This document shows, in pieces, positions 1 to 6,228 of a stretch of 7,878 nt of DNA. How positions within the stretch are numbered: position 1 is the stretch's first letter; each line of letters opens with the position of its first letter. The notes beneath the pieces are model-generated. The model made no database searches. It was not told where the DNA came from and saw only the letters and a list, made by a program, of their open reading frames with translations. This DNA is from Bacillota bacterium (lineage in GTDB: Bacteria > Bacillota > Clostridia > Christensenellales > Borkfalkiaceae). A program made the position numbers and the translations under genes. Location: assembly GCA_003343765.1 (NCBI GenBank), contig QAKO01000023.1, positions 1-7,878 on the forward strand, in the 5' to 3' direction.

Positions 1-13
1 AATTCCTTAAAAT

Positions 14-60
14 TAAAAACAAAGGGAGCGGCACAAAGAGTGCCGCTCCCTTTGTTTTTA
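14..60. terminator. Bidirectional intrinsic terminator
   Basis: A perfect inverted repeat: arm 14-34 pairs with 40-60 (21 bp, no mismatch) around a 5-nt loop at 35-39. The inner part is GC-rich (GGGAGCGGCAC) and the outer part is A5 on one side and T5 on the other. On either strand it therefore forms a GC-rich stem followed by a U-rich tail, the standard form of a bidirectional Rho-independent terminator. It could stop rightward transcription from a gene left of the window and back up the terminator at 194-221 for the leftward ABC operon. Confidence 0.9.
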
Positions 61-63
61 TGG

Positions 64-190
64 AAAAAAGCTGTATAAAAAAGCTGTATAAAAAAGCTGT
101 ATAAAAAAGCTGTATAAAAAAGCTGCTTAAAAAACTGTTTAAGAAAGCTAATTAAGAAAGGTGTATAAAGAAGAAAAGTTGTTTAAGAAA
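64..190. repeat. 13-bp tandem repeat (minisatellite), graded decay
   Basis: Four perfect head-to-tail copies of AAAAAAGCTGTAT occupy 64-76, 77-89, 90-102 and 103-115. A fifth copy with two changes lies at 116-128. Increasingly degenerate copies follow: 129-140 (12 bp), 141-153, 154-166, and a longer, poorly matching stretch to about 190. The period is not a multiple of three and the plus strand meets frequent TAA stops, so it is not coding. It lies exactly between two terminator hairpins. The gradient from identical copies on the left to diverged ones on the right suggests recent slippage expansion at the left side. Confidence 0.9.
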
Positions 191-193
191 GAA

Positions 194-221
194 GCAGGCG
201 GCGCATAAAAGCGCCGCCTGC
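194..221 (-). terminator. Terminator of the ABC exporter operon
   Basis: Arms 194-204 and 211-221 form an 11-bp GC-rich stem (GCAGGCGGCGC) with a 6-nt loop. On the minus strand the stem is followed by a pyrimidine-rich, T-rich tail (positions 193 down to about 174). It begins 16 nt after the permease stop codon, the right place to end the ATPase-permease transcript. The T-tract is interrupted, so termination may be incomplete; the hairpin at 14-60 would be the second stop. Confidence 0.8.
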
Positions 222-237
222 CTCCTCTGTATTAAAT

Positions 238-1290
238 TCAGCTTAGCAATGGCAAAATAACATATTCATGCAGGGCCAGTACGGCTATTCCTGCAAGAAA
301 GGTGATGATGATGCTGAGAATGTCGTATTTTTTCAGTCGGAAAGAGCGCCGATAAATGAAATAGGCAACCAGGCTGTAAATAAGGATCGTGATCAGGTAA
401 GCGATCGAATCAGGTTGCGATGGATCAATGGTGAGTATGAGAAAAAATACACTCCATGGTATGAGTGTTTTGTAGCCGAAAAACGAATCGGAAATTTGTC
501 CTGCGTTTTCGGCTTTGTGTTTGTTTGCGGTATAAAACAGTCCGAAATATGCCGCGGCACTTTCAATAAAGATCAGGATAAAGCAAAACAGTTTGTTTGC
601 ATCCATATCGAATGTTGAGCTGCGGTTCAGGATCAGATTATCAAAACCGTTAAACAGATAGGATATAGGACTGAAAGGAAAATAATTAAGCGCGTTTCGT
701 ATAAAATAGGGGGTATAACGATAAAAATTGCTATCCATATACAGGCACGGCATCAGGAGTGCTAAGTTCAGAGCAAAGATAAATATGATACCGTCGCGCA
801 CGGTGTTTGCTCGGGTAAAACAGAAAGAATTAAAACCGAACAGGCATATTGCCGCAGGCAGGGAGGCAAAATAGAGAGGTATATACCAAACAATATCCAG
901 CAGACTTTGGCTGCACGCTATTGCAATAAATCCCAGCCAATAGGATACTGTATAGGGAATCAGGATCAGTGCAAGCCCGCCGATCAGCCGTACGAACATG
1001 AGTGTGTTCCGCTTGATGGGGAGAGAATACCATAGGTCAGTGCTGCGTCGGTTCATACGGTAGGAGAACTGCATGGAAGCAACTATATAGCAAAGTATAC
1101 ATAGAATAGTTCCCGGTAAAAACACAAACGACGTTTCAGCATATTTTCCGTAATTGGGGGAGTAACGAATGGAGTTTCCCGAAAATTCCGTCGTAAGAAC
1201 CGTCACCACAAAGAGGACAGACGCAATTGCAGTAAAAATACACAGAGGCAGGAACAGGCGTTTCAGTTCATAGACAAGCGATTTTTTCAT
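238..1290 (-). CDS. ABC-2 type transporter permease
   Basis: A 350-residue polytopic membrane protein, the membrane half of an ABC exporter whose ATPase is encoded immediately upstream. By eye there are about eight or nine hydrophobic segments, near residues 12-34, 54-74, 98-124, 131-155, 166-184, 234-254, 276-288, 295-314 and 323-349. A short basic N-terminus (MKKSLVYELKR) precedes the first one. The cytosolic stretch ending in YSLPIKR (about residues 82-94), followed by a membrane helix, is typical of ABC-2 permeases and probably touches the ATPase. The ATG at 1288-1290 has a strong GGGAGG site (1299-1304) 8 nt upstream and overlaps the ATPase stop (ATGA), so the two are translationally coupled. 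The substrate cannot be read from sequence; YtrCD-like systems are linked to cell-envelope stress and antibiotics, but that assignment is inference. Confidence 0.85.
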   Translation of the reverse strand: MKKSLVYELKRLFLPLCIFTAIASVLFVVTVLTTEFSGNSIRYSPNYGKYAETSFVFLPGTILCILCYIVASMQFSYRMNRRSTDLWYSLPIKRNTLMFVRLIGGLALILIPYTVSYWLGFIAIACSQSLLDIVWYIPLYFASLPAAICLFGFNSFCFTRANTVRDGIIFIFALNLALLMPCLYMDSNFYRYTPYFIRNALNYFPFSPISYLFNGFDNLILNRSSTFDMDANKLFCFILIFIESAAAYFGLFYTANKHKAENAGQISDSFFGYKTLIPWSVFFLILTIDPSQPDSIAYLITILIYSLVAYFIYRRSFRLKKYDILSIIITFLAGIAVLALHEYVILPLLS

Positions 1291-2165
1291 ATGCTTTTCC
1301 TCCCTTGTTCCGTTTCGATGAGGAAGTATTCTTCGAAATCGACGGGGATCTCTTCGATAAAAAGCGGTTCGAGATGTGCGATCGCTTCGCGTATTTTTTC
1401 GGGGTCGCTGCGGACGATAAACTGCACAACGCGTCCCGTGCTTTCAAACTTAATGCAATCGACAGGAAAATCGGCGCGCGTAATACTGCGGTTGAATGCC
1501 GCCTGGTATTTATGGACAGTATCCAGATGTTCCGAAAGATTGCCGCTTTCCAGGACGGAACCGTTTCCGATCAGGGCAAAATCGGTACAGGTATCTGAAA
1601 GCTCGCGCAGGGAATGGGATGCGATGATGGTCGTGCAATTGTTTTGTCTGCCCAGCTCTGCAAGCGCGCATTTGAAAGAGTGACGCGCATTCGGATCCAG
1701 TCCGTCAAACGCCTCATCCAGGAGCATATATTTCGGATGTGAGGCGAGCGCCAAAGATACAAACATCTGCCGTTTCATGCCTTTTGAGAAATTGTGGATC
1801 GGCGTATTAACGTTCAGAGAAAAATTTTCGCACCATCTGTGGAAAAGAGAACTGTCAAAATCGTAATATGTTTTGTACAGTTCCGCCAAATTTTTCCCCG
1901 ACGTGTTTATGGTGTAATAGGGATCGTCCGGAAGAAAAAATAATTTCTTTTTTATGTTTTCGTTTTCGTAAACATTCTGCCCGTCGTAGAGAATTTCACC
2001 TGAATCGGCTTTCAGAACGCCTGCCAGCATACGCAGAAGCGTAGATTTTCCCGCACCGTTTACTCCGACCATCCCGTACACGCATCCGTCGGGAACGGTA
2101 AGATTTAAGTCGTGTAAAATTGTATGTTTTCCGTAAGACTTCTTAAGATTTCGGATTTCAATCAT
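1287..2165 (-). CDS. ABC transporter ATP-binding protein (YtrB-like)
   Basis: A 292-residue cytoplasmic ATPase that would power the downstream permease. Visible motifs, numbered from MIEIRN: Walker A GVNGAGKST (34-42), signature FSKGM (126-130, a variant of LSGGQ), Walker B YMLLDEAFDGLD (146-157) with catalytic Glu151, D-loop within GLDP, and H-loop His184 (ASHS). The Q-loop position reads FFLPDD (76-81), so the usual Gln seems replaced by Asp. A non-nucleotide-binding tail of about 80 residues follows. The ATG at 2163-2165 is chosen because homology begins there. An in-frame TTG at 2186 would add seven unlikely residues. The ribosome binding site is weak (ACGGGGAAAGCG), possibly explained by coupling to a small upstream ORF. 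Transcription would start from the consensus promoter at 2297-2325. No GntR regulator, often next to such modules, is visible here. Confidence 0.9.
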   Translation of the reverse strand: MIEIRNLKKSYGKHTILHDLNLTVPDGCVYGMVGVNGAGKSTLLRMLAGVLKADSGEILYDGQNVYENENIKKKLFFLPDDPYYTINTSGKNLAELYKTYYDFDSSLFHRWCENFSLNVNTPIHNFSKGMKRQMFVSLALASHPKYMLLDEAFDGLDPNARHSFKCALAELGRQNNCTTIIASHSLRELSDTCTDFALIGNGSVLESGNLSEHLDTVHKYQAAFNRSITRADFPVDCIKFESTGRVVQFIVRSDPEKIREAIAHLEPLFIEEIPVDFEEYFLIETEQGRKSI

Positions 2166-2179
2166 CGCTTTCCCCGTTT

Positions 2180-2269
2180 TTAACAATATTTCGGCAGACT
2201 AAATTTTTTCGACTTGCGACCAACGCCTGCCTTAGCGCGGATCCCTTTGTGCGGTATTTTTCCACGCAT
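2180..2269 (-). CDS. Possible 29-aa basic leader peptide
   Basis: An ATG-started ORF of 29 codons lying wholly inside the leader of the ABC operon, between the predicted transcription start (about 2290) and the ATPase ATG at 2165. The peptide begins MRGKIPHKG and ends FSLPKYC. It contains seven Lys and three Arg and no acidic residue. A possible ribosome site AAGGA (2282-2286) is 12 nt upstream, longer than ideal. Its TAA (2180-2182) is 14 nt from the ATPase start, which itself has a weak ribosome site, so coupling is possible. I recognise no family; chance occurrence is a real alternative. Confidence 0.3.
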   Translation of the reverse strand: MRGKIPHKGIRAKAGVGRKSKKFSLPKYC

Positions 2270-2296
2270 TTTTAACTGTTTTCCTTGTATGTATGA

Positions 2297-2325
2297 ATTA
2301 TAACAGGCATGGTATGGTTTGTCAA
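2297..2325 (-). promoter_or_regulatory. Consensus sigma-A/sigma-70 promoter of the ABC operon
   Basis: On the minus strand there is an exact TTGACA (2320-2325), a 17-nt spacer (2303-2319) and an exact TATAAT (2297-2302). The start point should fall near 2290, giving a leader of about 125 nt before the ATPase ATG. A perfect core promoter on an accessory exporter would be strongly active unless repressed. I see no clear palindromic operator over it. Confidence 0.85.
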
Positions 2326-2527
2326 TAGAGGAAAAGAAATAGCAGGTTTGCAGAAAGAAATTTCAATGCGCGTATGGCTTGACCTTTTTTTAGGTGTTGC
2401 GTTTTTGATAGTTTGTATAAATAGTCGGCGGGCGATCGGATAAAAACTCCATTAAAAATAAAGTGCAAAACCATCGGGTCTGTGTTTAAAAAGGTTGCAT
2501 TTTTTTGTGATAGAAGTATCAAAGCCT
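2326..2527. other. Intergenic stretch, no convincing gene
   Basis: AT-rich sequence between the ABC promoter and the hairpin near the radA 3' end. A 66-codon minus-strand frame (2322-2522) starts with TTG, lacks a good ribosome site, would run through the -35 of the ABC promoter and resembles no family I know. A short inverted repeat (ACCT..AGGT around a T run, 2382-2395) is too weak to be a terminator. Nothing else could be supported. Confidence 0.6.
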
Positions 2528-2552
2528 GTTCGCGCCGAATTTTGGCACGAAC
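2528..2552 (-). terminator. Hairpin at the radA 3' end, possible terminator
   Basis: Arms 2528-2536 and 2544-2552 form a 9-bp stem with a 7-nt loop. The sixth position from the outer end is a G-U pair in minus-strand RNA but a C-A mismatch in plus-strand RNA, so the structure fits a transcript running leftward out of radA. It starts 61 nt after the radA stop. The following sequence (AGGCTTTGATACTTC) is only mildly U-rich, so it may be a weak terminator or an RNA-stabilising 3' hairpin. Confidence 0.4.
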
Positions 2553-2613
2553 GGACTTTCAGACAGGATAATAAAAATTTCATCGGACACAAATTTTCTC
2601 CGCCGCGGTACGA

Positions 2614-4023
2614 TTATTGCTTTTGATCGGGCAAAATCGGGTTCTGTTTCTGCGGTTCGGGGAACAGCTTTTTGAGGAGCTGGTTGACGTACTGTACGGG
2701 GACGAGTTGGATCTTGTCCTCGAATTTTTTTACGCTTTTAAAGTTTTTGGAAGGGAAAATAACGCGTTTGAATCCCATTTTGATACATTCGTTGACGCGT
2801 TTTTCCGCAAACGTAACGCCGCGCACTTCGCCCGTGAGTCCGACTTCGCCAAAGACAGCGGTATATTTATCGATGGGTTCGTTGCGGTAGCCGCTGGCAA
2901 GCGCGGCGCATATGGCGAGATCGACGGAAGGTTCGTTCAGACGGATACCGCCCATCGCATTCAGGTAAACGTCCTGGTTGAAGAAAGGGAGTCCGCACCG
3001 CTTTTCCAGAACGGCGATCAGCAGGACGAGTTTATTGTAATCGATACCGAGCGGCATGCGGCGGGGGAGTCCGTAAGCGGTTTTAGCCATGAGGGTCTGA
3101 ATTTCGACCATCATGCAGCGGTTGCCCGTTTCGGAAGGCGTTACGCAGCTTCCGGCGGCCTCTCCGCGGCTTTCGGAAAGGAATATCCCCGAATAATCGG
3201 AAACGCCGTAAATACCTTCGCCCGTCATTTCGAATACGCCCACTTCCTGTACGGAACCGAAGCGGTTTTTATAGGCGCGCAGGATCTTGAAATTCTCTTC
3301 GCGTTCGCCTTCGAAATACAGAACGGTGTCCATGATATGCTCGAGAACTTTCGGGCCTGCCAGCGCGCCTTCTTTTGTGACGTGGCCGACAATGAAAAAA
3401 GTAATGTTGCGGCTCTTTGCAATGCGTTGCAGTTTGCCCGCACATTCGCGCACCTGTCCCACCGAACCTGCGGCAGAGGACATTTCGCTCGTATATACCG
3501 CCTGAATGGAGTCGATGACCACAAATTTTTCGTCCGTGATTGACTCTTCGATGTCTTCCAGGCACGTTTCGTTGAGAAGCAACAGATTGGAGGAATCCAG
3601 TTTCAGGCGTGAACAGCGCATTTTCACCTGGGAACAGCTTTCTTCGGCGGAAACGTATAAGACTTTCTGCGTTTTGGAAAGATGTGCGGAAACTTCGGTC
3701 AGGAGCGTGCTTTTTCCGATCCCGGGATCGCCGCCGATCAGGACGAGCGAACCGGGTACGATCCCTCCGCCCAGGACGTTGTCCAGTTCTGAAATACCTG
3801 AAGAGATACGTTCATATTTTTCTTCCTGTACGAGCGACAGGGGAACGGGTTTATTGAAAGTTGTCGAACGTTCACGCTTTGCGGTTTTGGGAGCGGGTGA
3901 GGCTGTTTCGGAAATTTCCTCGACAAGCGTTCCGAATTTTCCGCACGAAGGGCATCTGCCCAGCCATTGCGGACTCATTGCTCCGCATTCGGAACATACA
4001 TATACAGATTTCGATTTAGCCAA
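2614..4023 (-). CDS. radA: DNA repair protein RadA (Sms)
   Basis: RadA is a RecA-related ATPase acting as a DnaB-type helicase that promotes branch migration and processing of recombination intermediates. At 469 residues it has the normal family length. Domains in order: an N-terminal C4 zinc finger (Cys10, Cys13, Cys24, Cys27); a RecA-like core with Walker A GGDPGIGKST (97-106), Walker B VVIDSIQ (168-173) and the GHVTKEGALAGPKVLEH segment (213-229); the RadA-specific KNRFG motif (252-256); and a C-terminal Lon-protease-like fold with LNAMGGIRLNEPSVDLA (354-370), which in RadA is not a protease. The tail from about residue 455 (PEPQKQNPILPDQKQ) is polar and probably unstructured. The start codon is TTG (4021-4023), supported by AGGAGG at 4031-4036 seven nt upstream and by the MAKSKSVYVCSECG N-terminus. 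It is the last gene of the rqcP-ispDF-GNAT-radA run, 28 nt after the acetyltransferase stop. Confidence 0.97.
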   Translation of the reverse strand: MAKSKSVYVCSECGAMSPQWLGRCPSCGKFGTLVEEISETASPAPKTAKRERSTTFNKPVPLSLVQEEKYERISSGISELDNVLGGGIVPGSLVLIGGDPGIGKSTLLTEVSAHLSKTQKVLYVSAEESCSQVKMRCSRLKLDSSNLLLLNETCLEDIEESITDEKFVVIDSIQAVYTSEMSSAAGSVGQVRECAGKLQRIAKSRNITFFIVGHVTKEGALAGPKVLEHIMDTVLYFEGEREENFKILRAYKNRFGSVQEVGVFEMTGEGIYGVSDYSGIFLSESRGEAAGSCVTPSETGNRCMMVEIQTLMAKTAYGLPRRMPLGIDYNKLVLLIAVLEKRCGLPFFNQDVYLNAMGGIRLNEPSVDLAICAALASGYRNEPIDKYTAVFGEVGLTGEVRGVTFAEKRVNECIKMGFKRVIFPSKNFKSVKKFEDKIQLVPVQYVNQLLKKLFPEPQKQNPILPDQKQ

Positions 4024-4051
4024 AGTCAGTCCTCCTTTGCAGAAAATCTGG

Positions 4052-4594
4052 TCATGAATTCAGATTGTTCAAGCCATTGTTTAGTAGTTTTATATATCGA
4101 ATTGATTGAGGCTGATTAGAAAATTTCTCCGTTTTCATTTTTCCGTCGACAAAAAAACCATTCTTTTGGTAAAAATTTCTTGCACGAGTATTGTCTTTGA
4201 ACACCCAAAGATATATTCCGCGATATATCGGCGTAATTTCTGAAAGTGCTTTTGACATCAAAAGTTGTCCTAATCCTTTCCCCCAATACGGTTGCAATGT
4301 GTAGAGGGAAACGATTTCAGCAAACCCATTTGAATCTGTGTCTCGGGCTGGGCGGTAAAATATCATACCGCAGGGGGTTTCTCTGTCGTGAGCAATCAAA
4401 AAACGATTTAGGGAGTCTTCTAACATAATAGAGAAGGCAGCCGTGTATTTTTCTCTGTTTGCAGTGGCGTTCAGTTCAGCCATAGGAAGTAAATTTATAT
4501 AAGCCTGTTTCCAGGATTCCGTTAAAATTTCTGCCAATGCGGAGGCATCGTGTTTGTTTGCCGGTCGGATTGAATAAGATGCTTTCATAATCAT
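4052..4594 (-). CDS. GNAT-family N-acetyltransferase
   Basis: A predicted acetyl-CoA-dependent N-acetyltransferase of 180 residues, a usual length for a single GNAT domain. The N-terminal pattern YSIRPANKHDASALAEIL is typical of beta1-alpha1. Motif A is AEIVSLYTLQPYWGKGLGQLLM (about 92-113), whose GKGLG forms the acetyl-CoA pyrophosphate loop. Motif B is YRGIYLWVFKDNTRARNFYQKNGF (about 124-147). The acceptor, whether small molecule, drug or protein N-terminus, cannot be told. Start choice is uncertain: ATG at 4594 or 4588 (MKASYSIRP) both precede the domain and neither has a clear ribosome site, so translation may depend on coupling to ispDF, which ends 7 nt upstream. Base composition is markedly lower in GC (about 40% over 4141-4500 by hand count) than ispDF, suggesting it was inserted into an older gene pair. 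Confidence 0.88.
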   Translation of the reverse strand: MIMKASYSIRPANKHDASALAEILTESWKQAYINLLPMAELNATANREKYTAAFSIMLEDSLNRFLIAHDRETPCGMIFYRPARDTDSNGFAEIVSLYTLQPYWGKGLGQLLMSKALSEITPIYRGIYLWVFKDNTRARNFYQKNGFFVDGKMKTEKFSNQPQSIRYIKLLNNGLNNLNS

Positions 4595-4601
4595 ACTTTT
4601 T

Positions 4602-5735
4602 TTATTTCGAACGCAGCAACACATTTGCCGTTACGGTAATGCCTTCGCCGCGGCCGAGGTATCCCAGTCCCTCGTTTGTCCCCGCCGAAATTCCGATGTT
4701 TCGTTCCGAAATTTGCAGTACGTGTGCAAGATTTTGTTTTATTTGCGGAATATACGGGGCAAGTTTCGGCTTTTGTGCCACGATCGCCGCGGAGATATTT
4801 CCCACGGCAAAGCCTTCTTTATTAATGAGTACTTTCGCCTTTGCAAGCAGAACAAGGCTGTCCGCATCCTTGTATTGCGGTTCGTTGTCGGGAAAATAAT
4901 GCCCGATGTCAAAAAGTCCCGCGGCGGAAAGAAGTGCGTCCATGACCGCGTGGACGAGTACGTCGCCGTCGCTGTGCGCAATAAGTCCGCGTTCCGACGG
5001 GATTTTCACGCCGCCGAGCGTGATATGATCGCCCGATGTTCCGAAAGCGTGAGTGTCAATGCCGATGCCCGTGCGAAATTGTGCCATGCAGAAGTCCTCC
5101 CGAAAGGTCAGTTTGATGTTGGTTCTCTCACCCGTAAACAGCCGCGGCGGAGCGACGTATTTGGCAAATACGCCCGCATCGTCGGTAAAGACGTCCTTTG
5201 GCGTGATTTTTCGGTATGCCGCAAGCAGTTGCGGAAAGGAAAAACCTTGCGGTGTCTGTACAAGAAAAGTGCTTTCCCTGTCGAGCTTCCCGCAGACCAT
5301 GCCGTTCGATGCGGACACCAACGTATCGGTGCAGGGCAGGGAGCAGACCGCACTCCCGAAGGAGCGCAGCGTCTCGATGCAGTCACGGATGATCTTCGCG
5401 GAAACGAACGGCCGCGCCGCGTCGTGGATAAGCACGTAATCGGGCGGAGTCTGTTCTTTTGCAAGAAATTCCAGTGCATTTTTCACCGATTCCGTGCGTG
5501 TGGCGCCACCGCGTACCAGCCGCACGTTCGGAAAATCGGAAAGAAGCGCCAAAATTTCCGCACGGTCACATTCGCGGATGCAGACACAGATTGTCCCGAT
5601 TTGTTCATGGGCGGCAAAAGCAGATACTGTGCGCCGCAATACGGGGATCCCGTCGTAATTTTGTAGAATTTTATTTTGTTCAAAGCCCGTGCGGCTGCCT
5701 GAGCCTGCCGCAGGGATCACGGCGCAGATCTTCAT
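4602..5735 (-). CDS. ispDF: Bifunctional IspD/IspF isoprenoid enzyme
   Basis: A fusion carrying steps three and five of the MEP (non-mevalonate) pathway. The IspD part makes CDP-methylerythritol from MEP and CTP; the IspF part cyclises CDP-ME 2-phosphate to MEcPP with loss of CMP. The product is 377 residues. IspD (1 to about 217) shows the nucleotide loop AAGSGSRTG (9-17), Lys22, HDAARPF (104-110), QTPQGF (160-165) and TDDAGV (184-189). IspF (about 221-377) shows metal ligands Asp227 and His229 in GIDTHAF and His262 ending HSDGDVLVH, then DIGHYFPD (276-283) and TNEGLGYLGRGEGI (353-366). The usual KATT just before that reads SAGT here. The linker is only a few residues. The ATG at 5735 begins the MKICAVIPAAG homology, overlaps the rqcP stop (ATGA) and has GGAAGG at 5745-5750. 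IspE, the intervening step, is not in the window. Confidence 0.96.
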   Translation of the reverse strand: MKICAVIPAAGSGSRTGFEQNKILQNYDGIPVLRRTVSAFAAHEQIGTICVCIRECDRAEILALLSDFPNVRLVRGGATRTESVKNALEFLAKEQTPPDYVLIHDAARPFVSAKIIRDCIETLRSFGSAVCSLPCTDTLVSASNGMVCGKLDRESTFLVQTPQGFSFPQLLAAYRKITPKDVFTDDAGVFAKYVAPPRLFTGERTNIKLTFREDFCMAQFRTGIGIDTHAFGTSGDHITLGGVKIPSERGLIAHSDGDVLVHAVMDALLSAAGLFDIGHYFPDNEPQYKDADSLVLLAKAKVLINKEGFAVGNISAAIVAQKPKLAPYIPQIKQNLAHVLQISERNIGISAGTNEGLGYLGRGEGITVTANVLLRSK

Positions 5736-5989
5736 GCCTTTTCGCCTTCCGAAATGATTTCGTAAAGGGACGCCGCCTCTTCCTTTTTGACCGTCTCTTT
5801 GAGCGCGAGCACGCGGAATTTCAGCGAGCCTGCGGCAAATTTCAGTTCGACTTCGTCGCCGATTTTTAAATTGTAGGCGGGTTTGACGTCCTTTCCGTTG
5901 ACGCTCACTTTTCCCGCTTTGCACGCATCGCCTGCCACCGTGCGGCGCTTTAAAATGCGCGAAACTTTTAAAAATTTGTCGATTCTCAT
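5732..5989 (-). CDS. rqcP: RqcP-type S4 RNA-binding protein (YabO family)
   Basis: An 85-residue protein consisting of a single S4 domain, closely resembling B. subtilis RqcP/YabO (86 residues, from memory). RqcP works with RqcH on stalled 50S subunits, stabilising P-site tRNA during C-terminal alanine tailing of nascent chains, the bacterial ribosome-associated quality-control pathway. MRIDKFLKVSRILKRRTVA keeps the basic residues Arg2 and Arg16 implicated in 23S rRNA/tRNA binding. VNGKDVKPAYNLKIGDEVEL is the S4 beta-hairpin, and the family tail KETVKKEEAASLYEII is present. The ATG at 5987-5989 is chosen because AGGAG (5996-6000) lies 6 nt upstream; a longer in-frame extension to 6145 shows no homology and would reach the rpoB -35. 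The stop overlaps the ispDF start. An Hsp15-like S4 protein is the alternative, but the tail favours RqcP. No clear promoter was found upstream. Confidence 0.9.
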   Translation of the reverse strand: MRIDKFLKVSRILKRRTVAGDACKAGKVSVNGKDVKPAYNLKIGDEVELKFAAGSLKFRVLALKETVKKEEAASLYEIISEGEKA

Positions 5990-6107
5990 GGCTTTCTCCT
6001 CGTCAAAGCGGCGCGTTTTCCGAATCATGCTTTGAGCGGTAAGGTCAATGCGATGAGTCATTTTCCGTAAACTTTTGTAATAAAAGCGCGATTTTTGTCG
6101 GCTGCGG

Positions 6108-6134
6108 AAAAAAATCGGAAAAACACGTAAAAAA
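6108..6134 (+). promoter_or_regulatory. Phased A-tracts, likely UP element for rpoB
   Basis: Three A runs, at 6108-6114, 6119-6123 and 6129-6134, have centres about 10 bp apart, one helical turn. The last ends four bases before the -35. Relative to a start near 6174 they are centred about -63, -53 and -42, the last two matching the distal and proximal UP-element subsites bound by the RNA polymerase alpha C-terminal domains. They could also bend the DNA intrinsically. Confidence 0.6.
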
Positions 6135-6138
6135 CCGT

Positions 6139-6167
6139 TTGACAAAATTTCAGGTTTTTTATATAAT
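6139..6167 (+). promoter_or_regulatory. Consensus sigma-A/sigma-70 promoter of rpoB
   Basis: An exact TTGACA (6139-6144), a 17-nt spacer (6145-6161) and an exact TATAAT (6162-6167). Start point expected near 6174, leaving a leader of about 280 nt before the rpoB ATG. Other TATAAT hexamers at 6190-6195 and 6270-6275 lack a -35 at proper distance and are probably chance. This shows rpoB is transcribed from its own strong promoter rather than reading through from rplL. Confidence 0.85.
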
Positions 6168-6228
6168 ATTAAACTGTATCATTATGGAGTATAATGTGCT
6201 TTTTGCCCTTTTTCGGGGTAAAGAGGAA

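Noticed and set aside
2395..2514. Two similar pieces, GTTGCGTTTTTGATAG and GTTGCATTTTTTTGTGATAG, about 98 bp apart
   Set aside because: They are short, T-rich and differ in length; there is no supporting context for a repeat element or binding site.
2322..2522. 66-codon minus-strand ORF between the ABC operon and radA
   Set aside because: It starts with TTG, has no proper ribosome site, overlaps the ABC promoter -35 and shows no family resemblance.
5990..6138. Search for a minus-strand promoter of rqcP (e.g. TTGACC at 6052-6057)
   Set aside because: The only -10-like hexamer is at a 14-nt spacing with four of six matches, which is too weak to call.
5990..6145. N-terminal extension of rqcP to a start at 6145
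   Set aside because: The added residues have no homology and would overlap the rpoB -35. The ATG at 5989 has an ideal ribosome site and begins the S4 family homology.
6190..6195. Second TATAAT downstream of the rpoB promoter (and another at 6270-6275)
   Set aside because: Neither has a -35 hexamer at 16-18 nt; AT-rich leaders produce such hexamers by chance.
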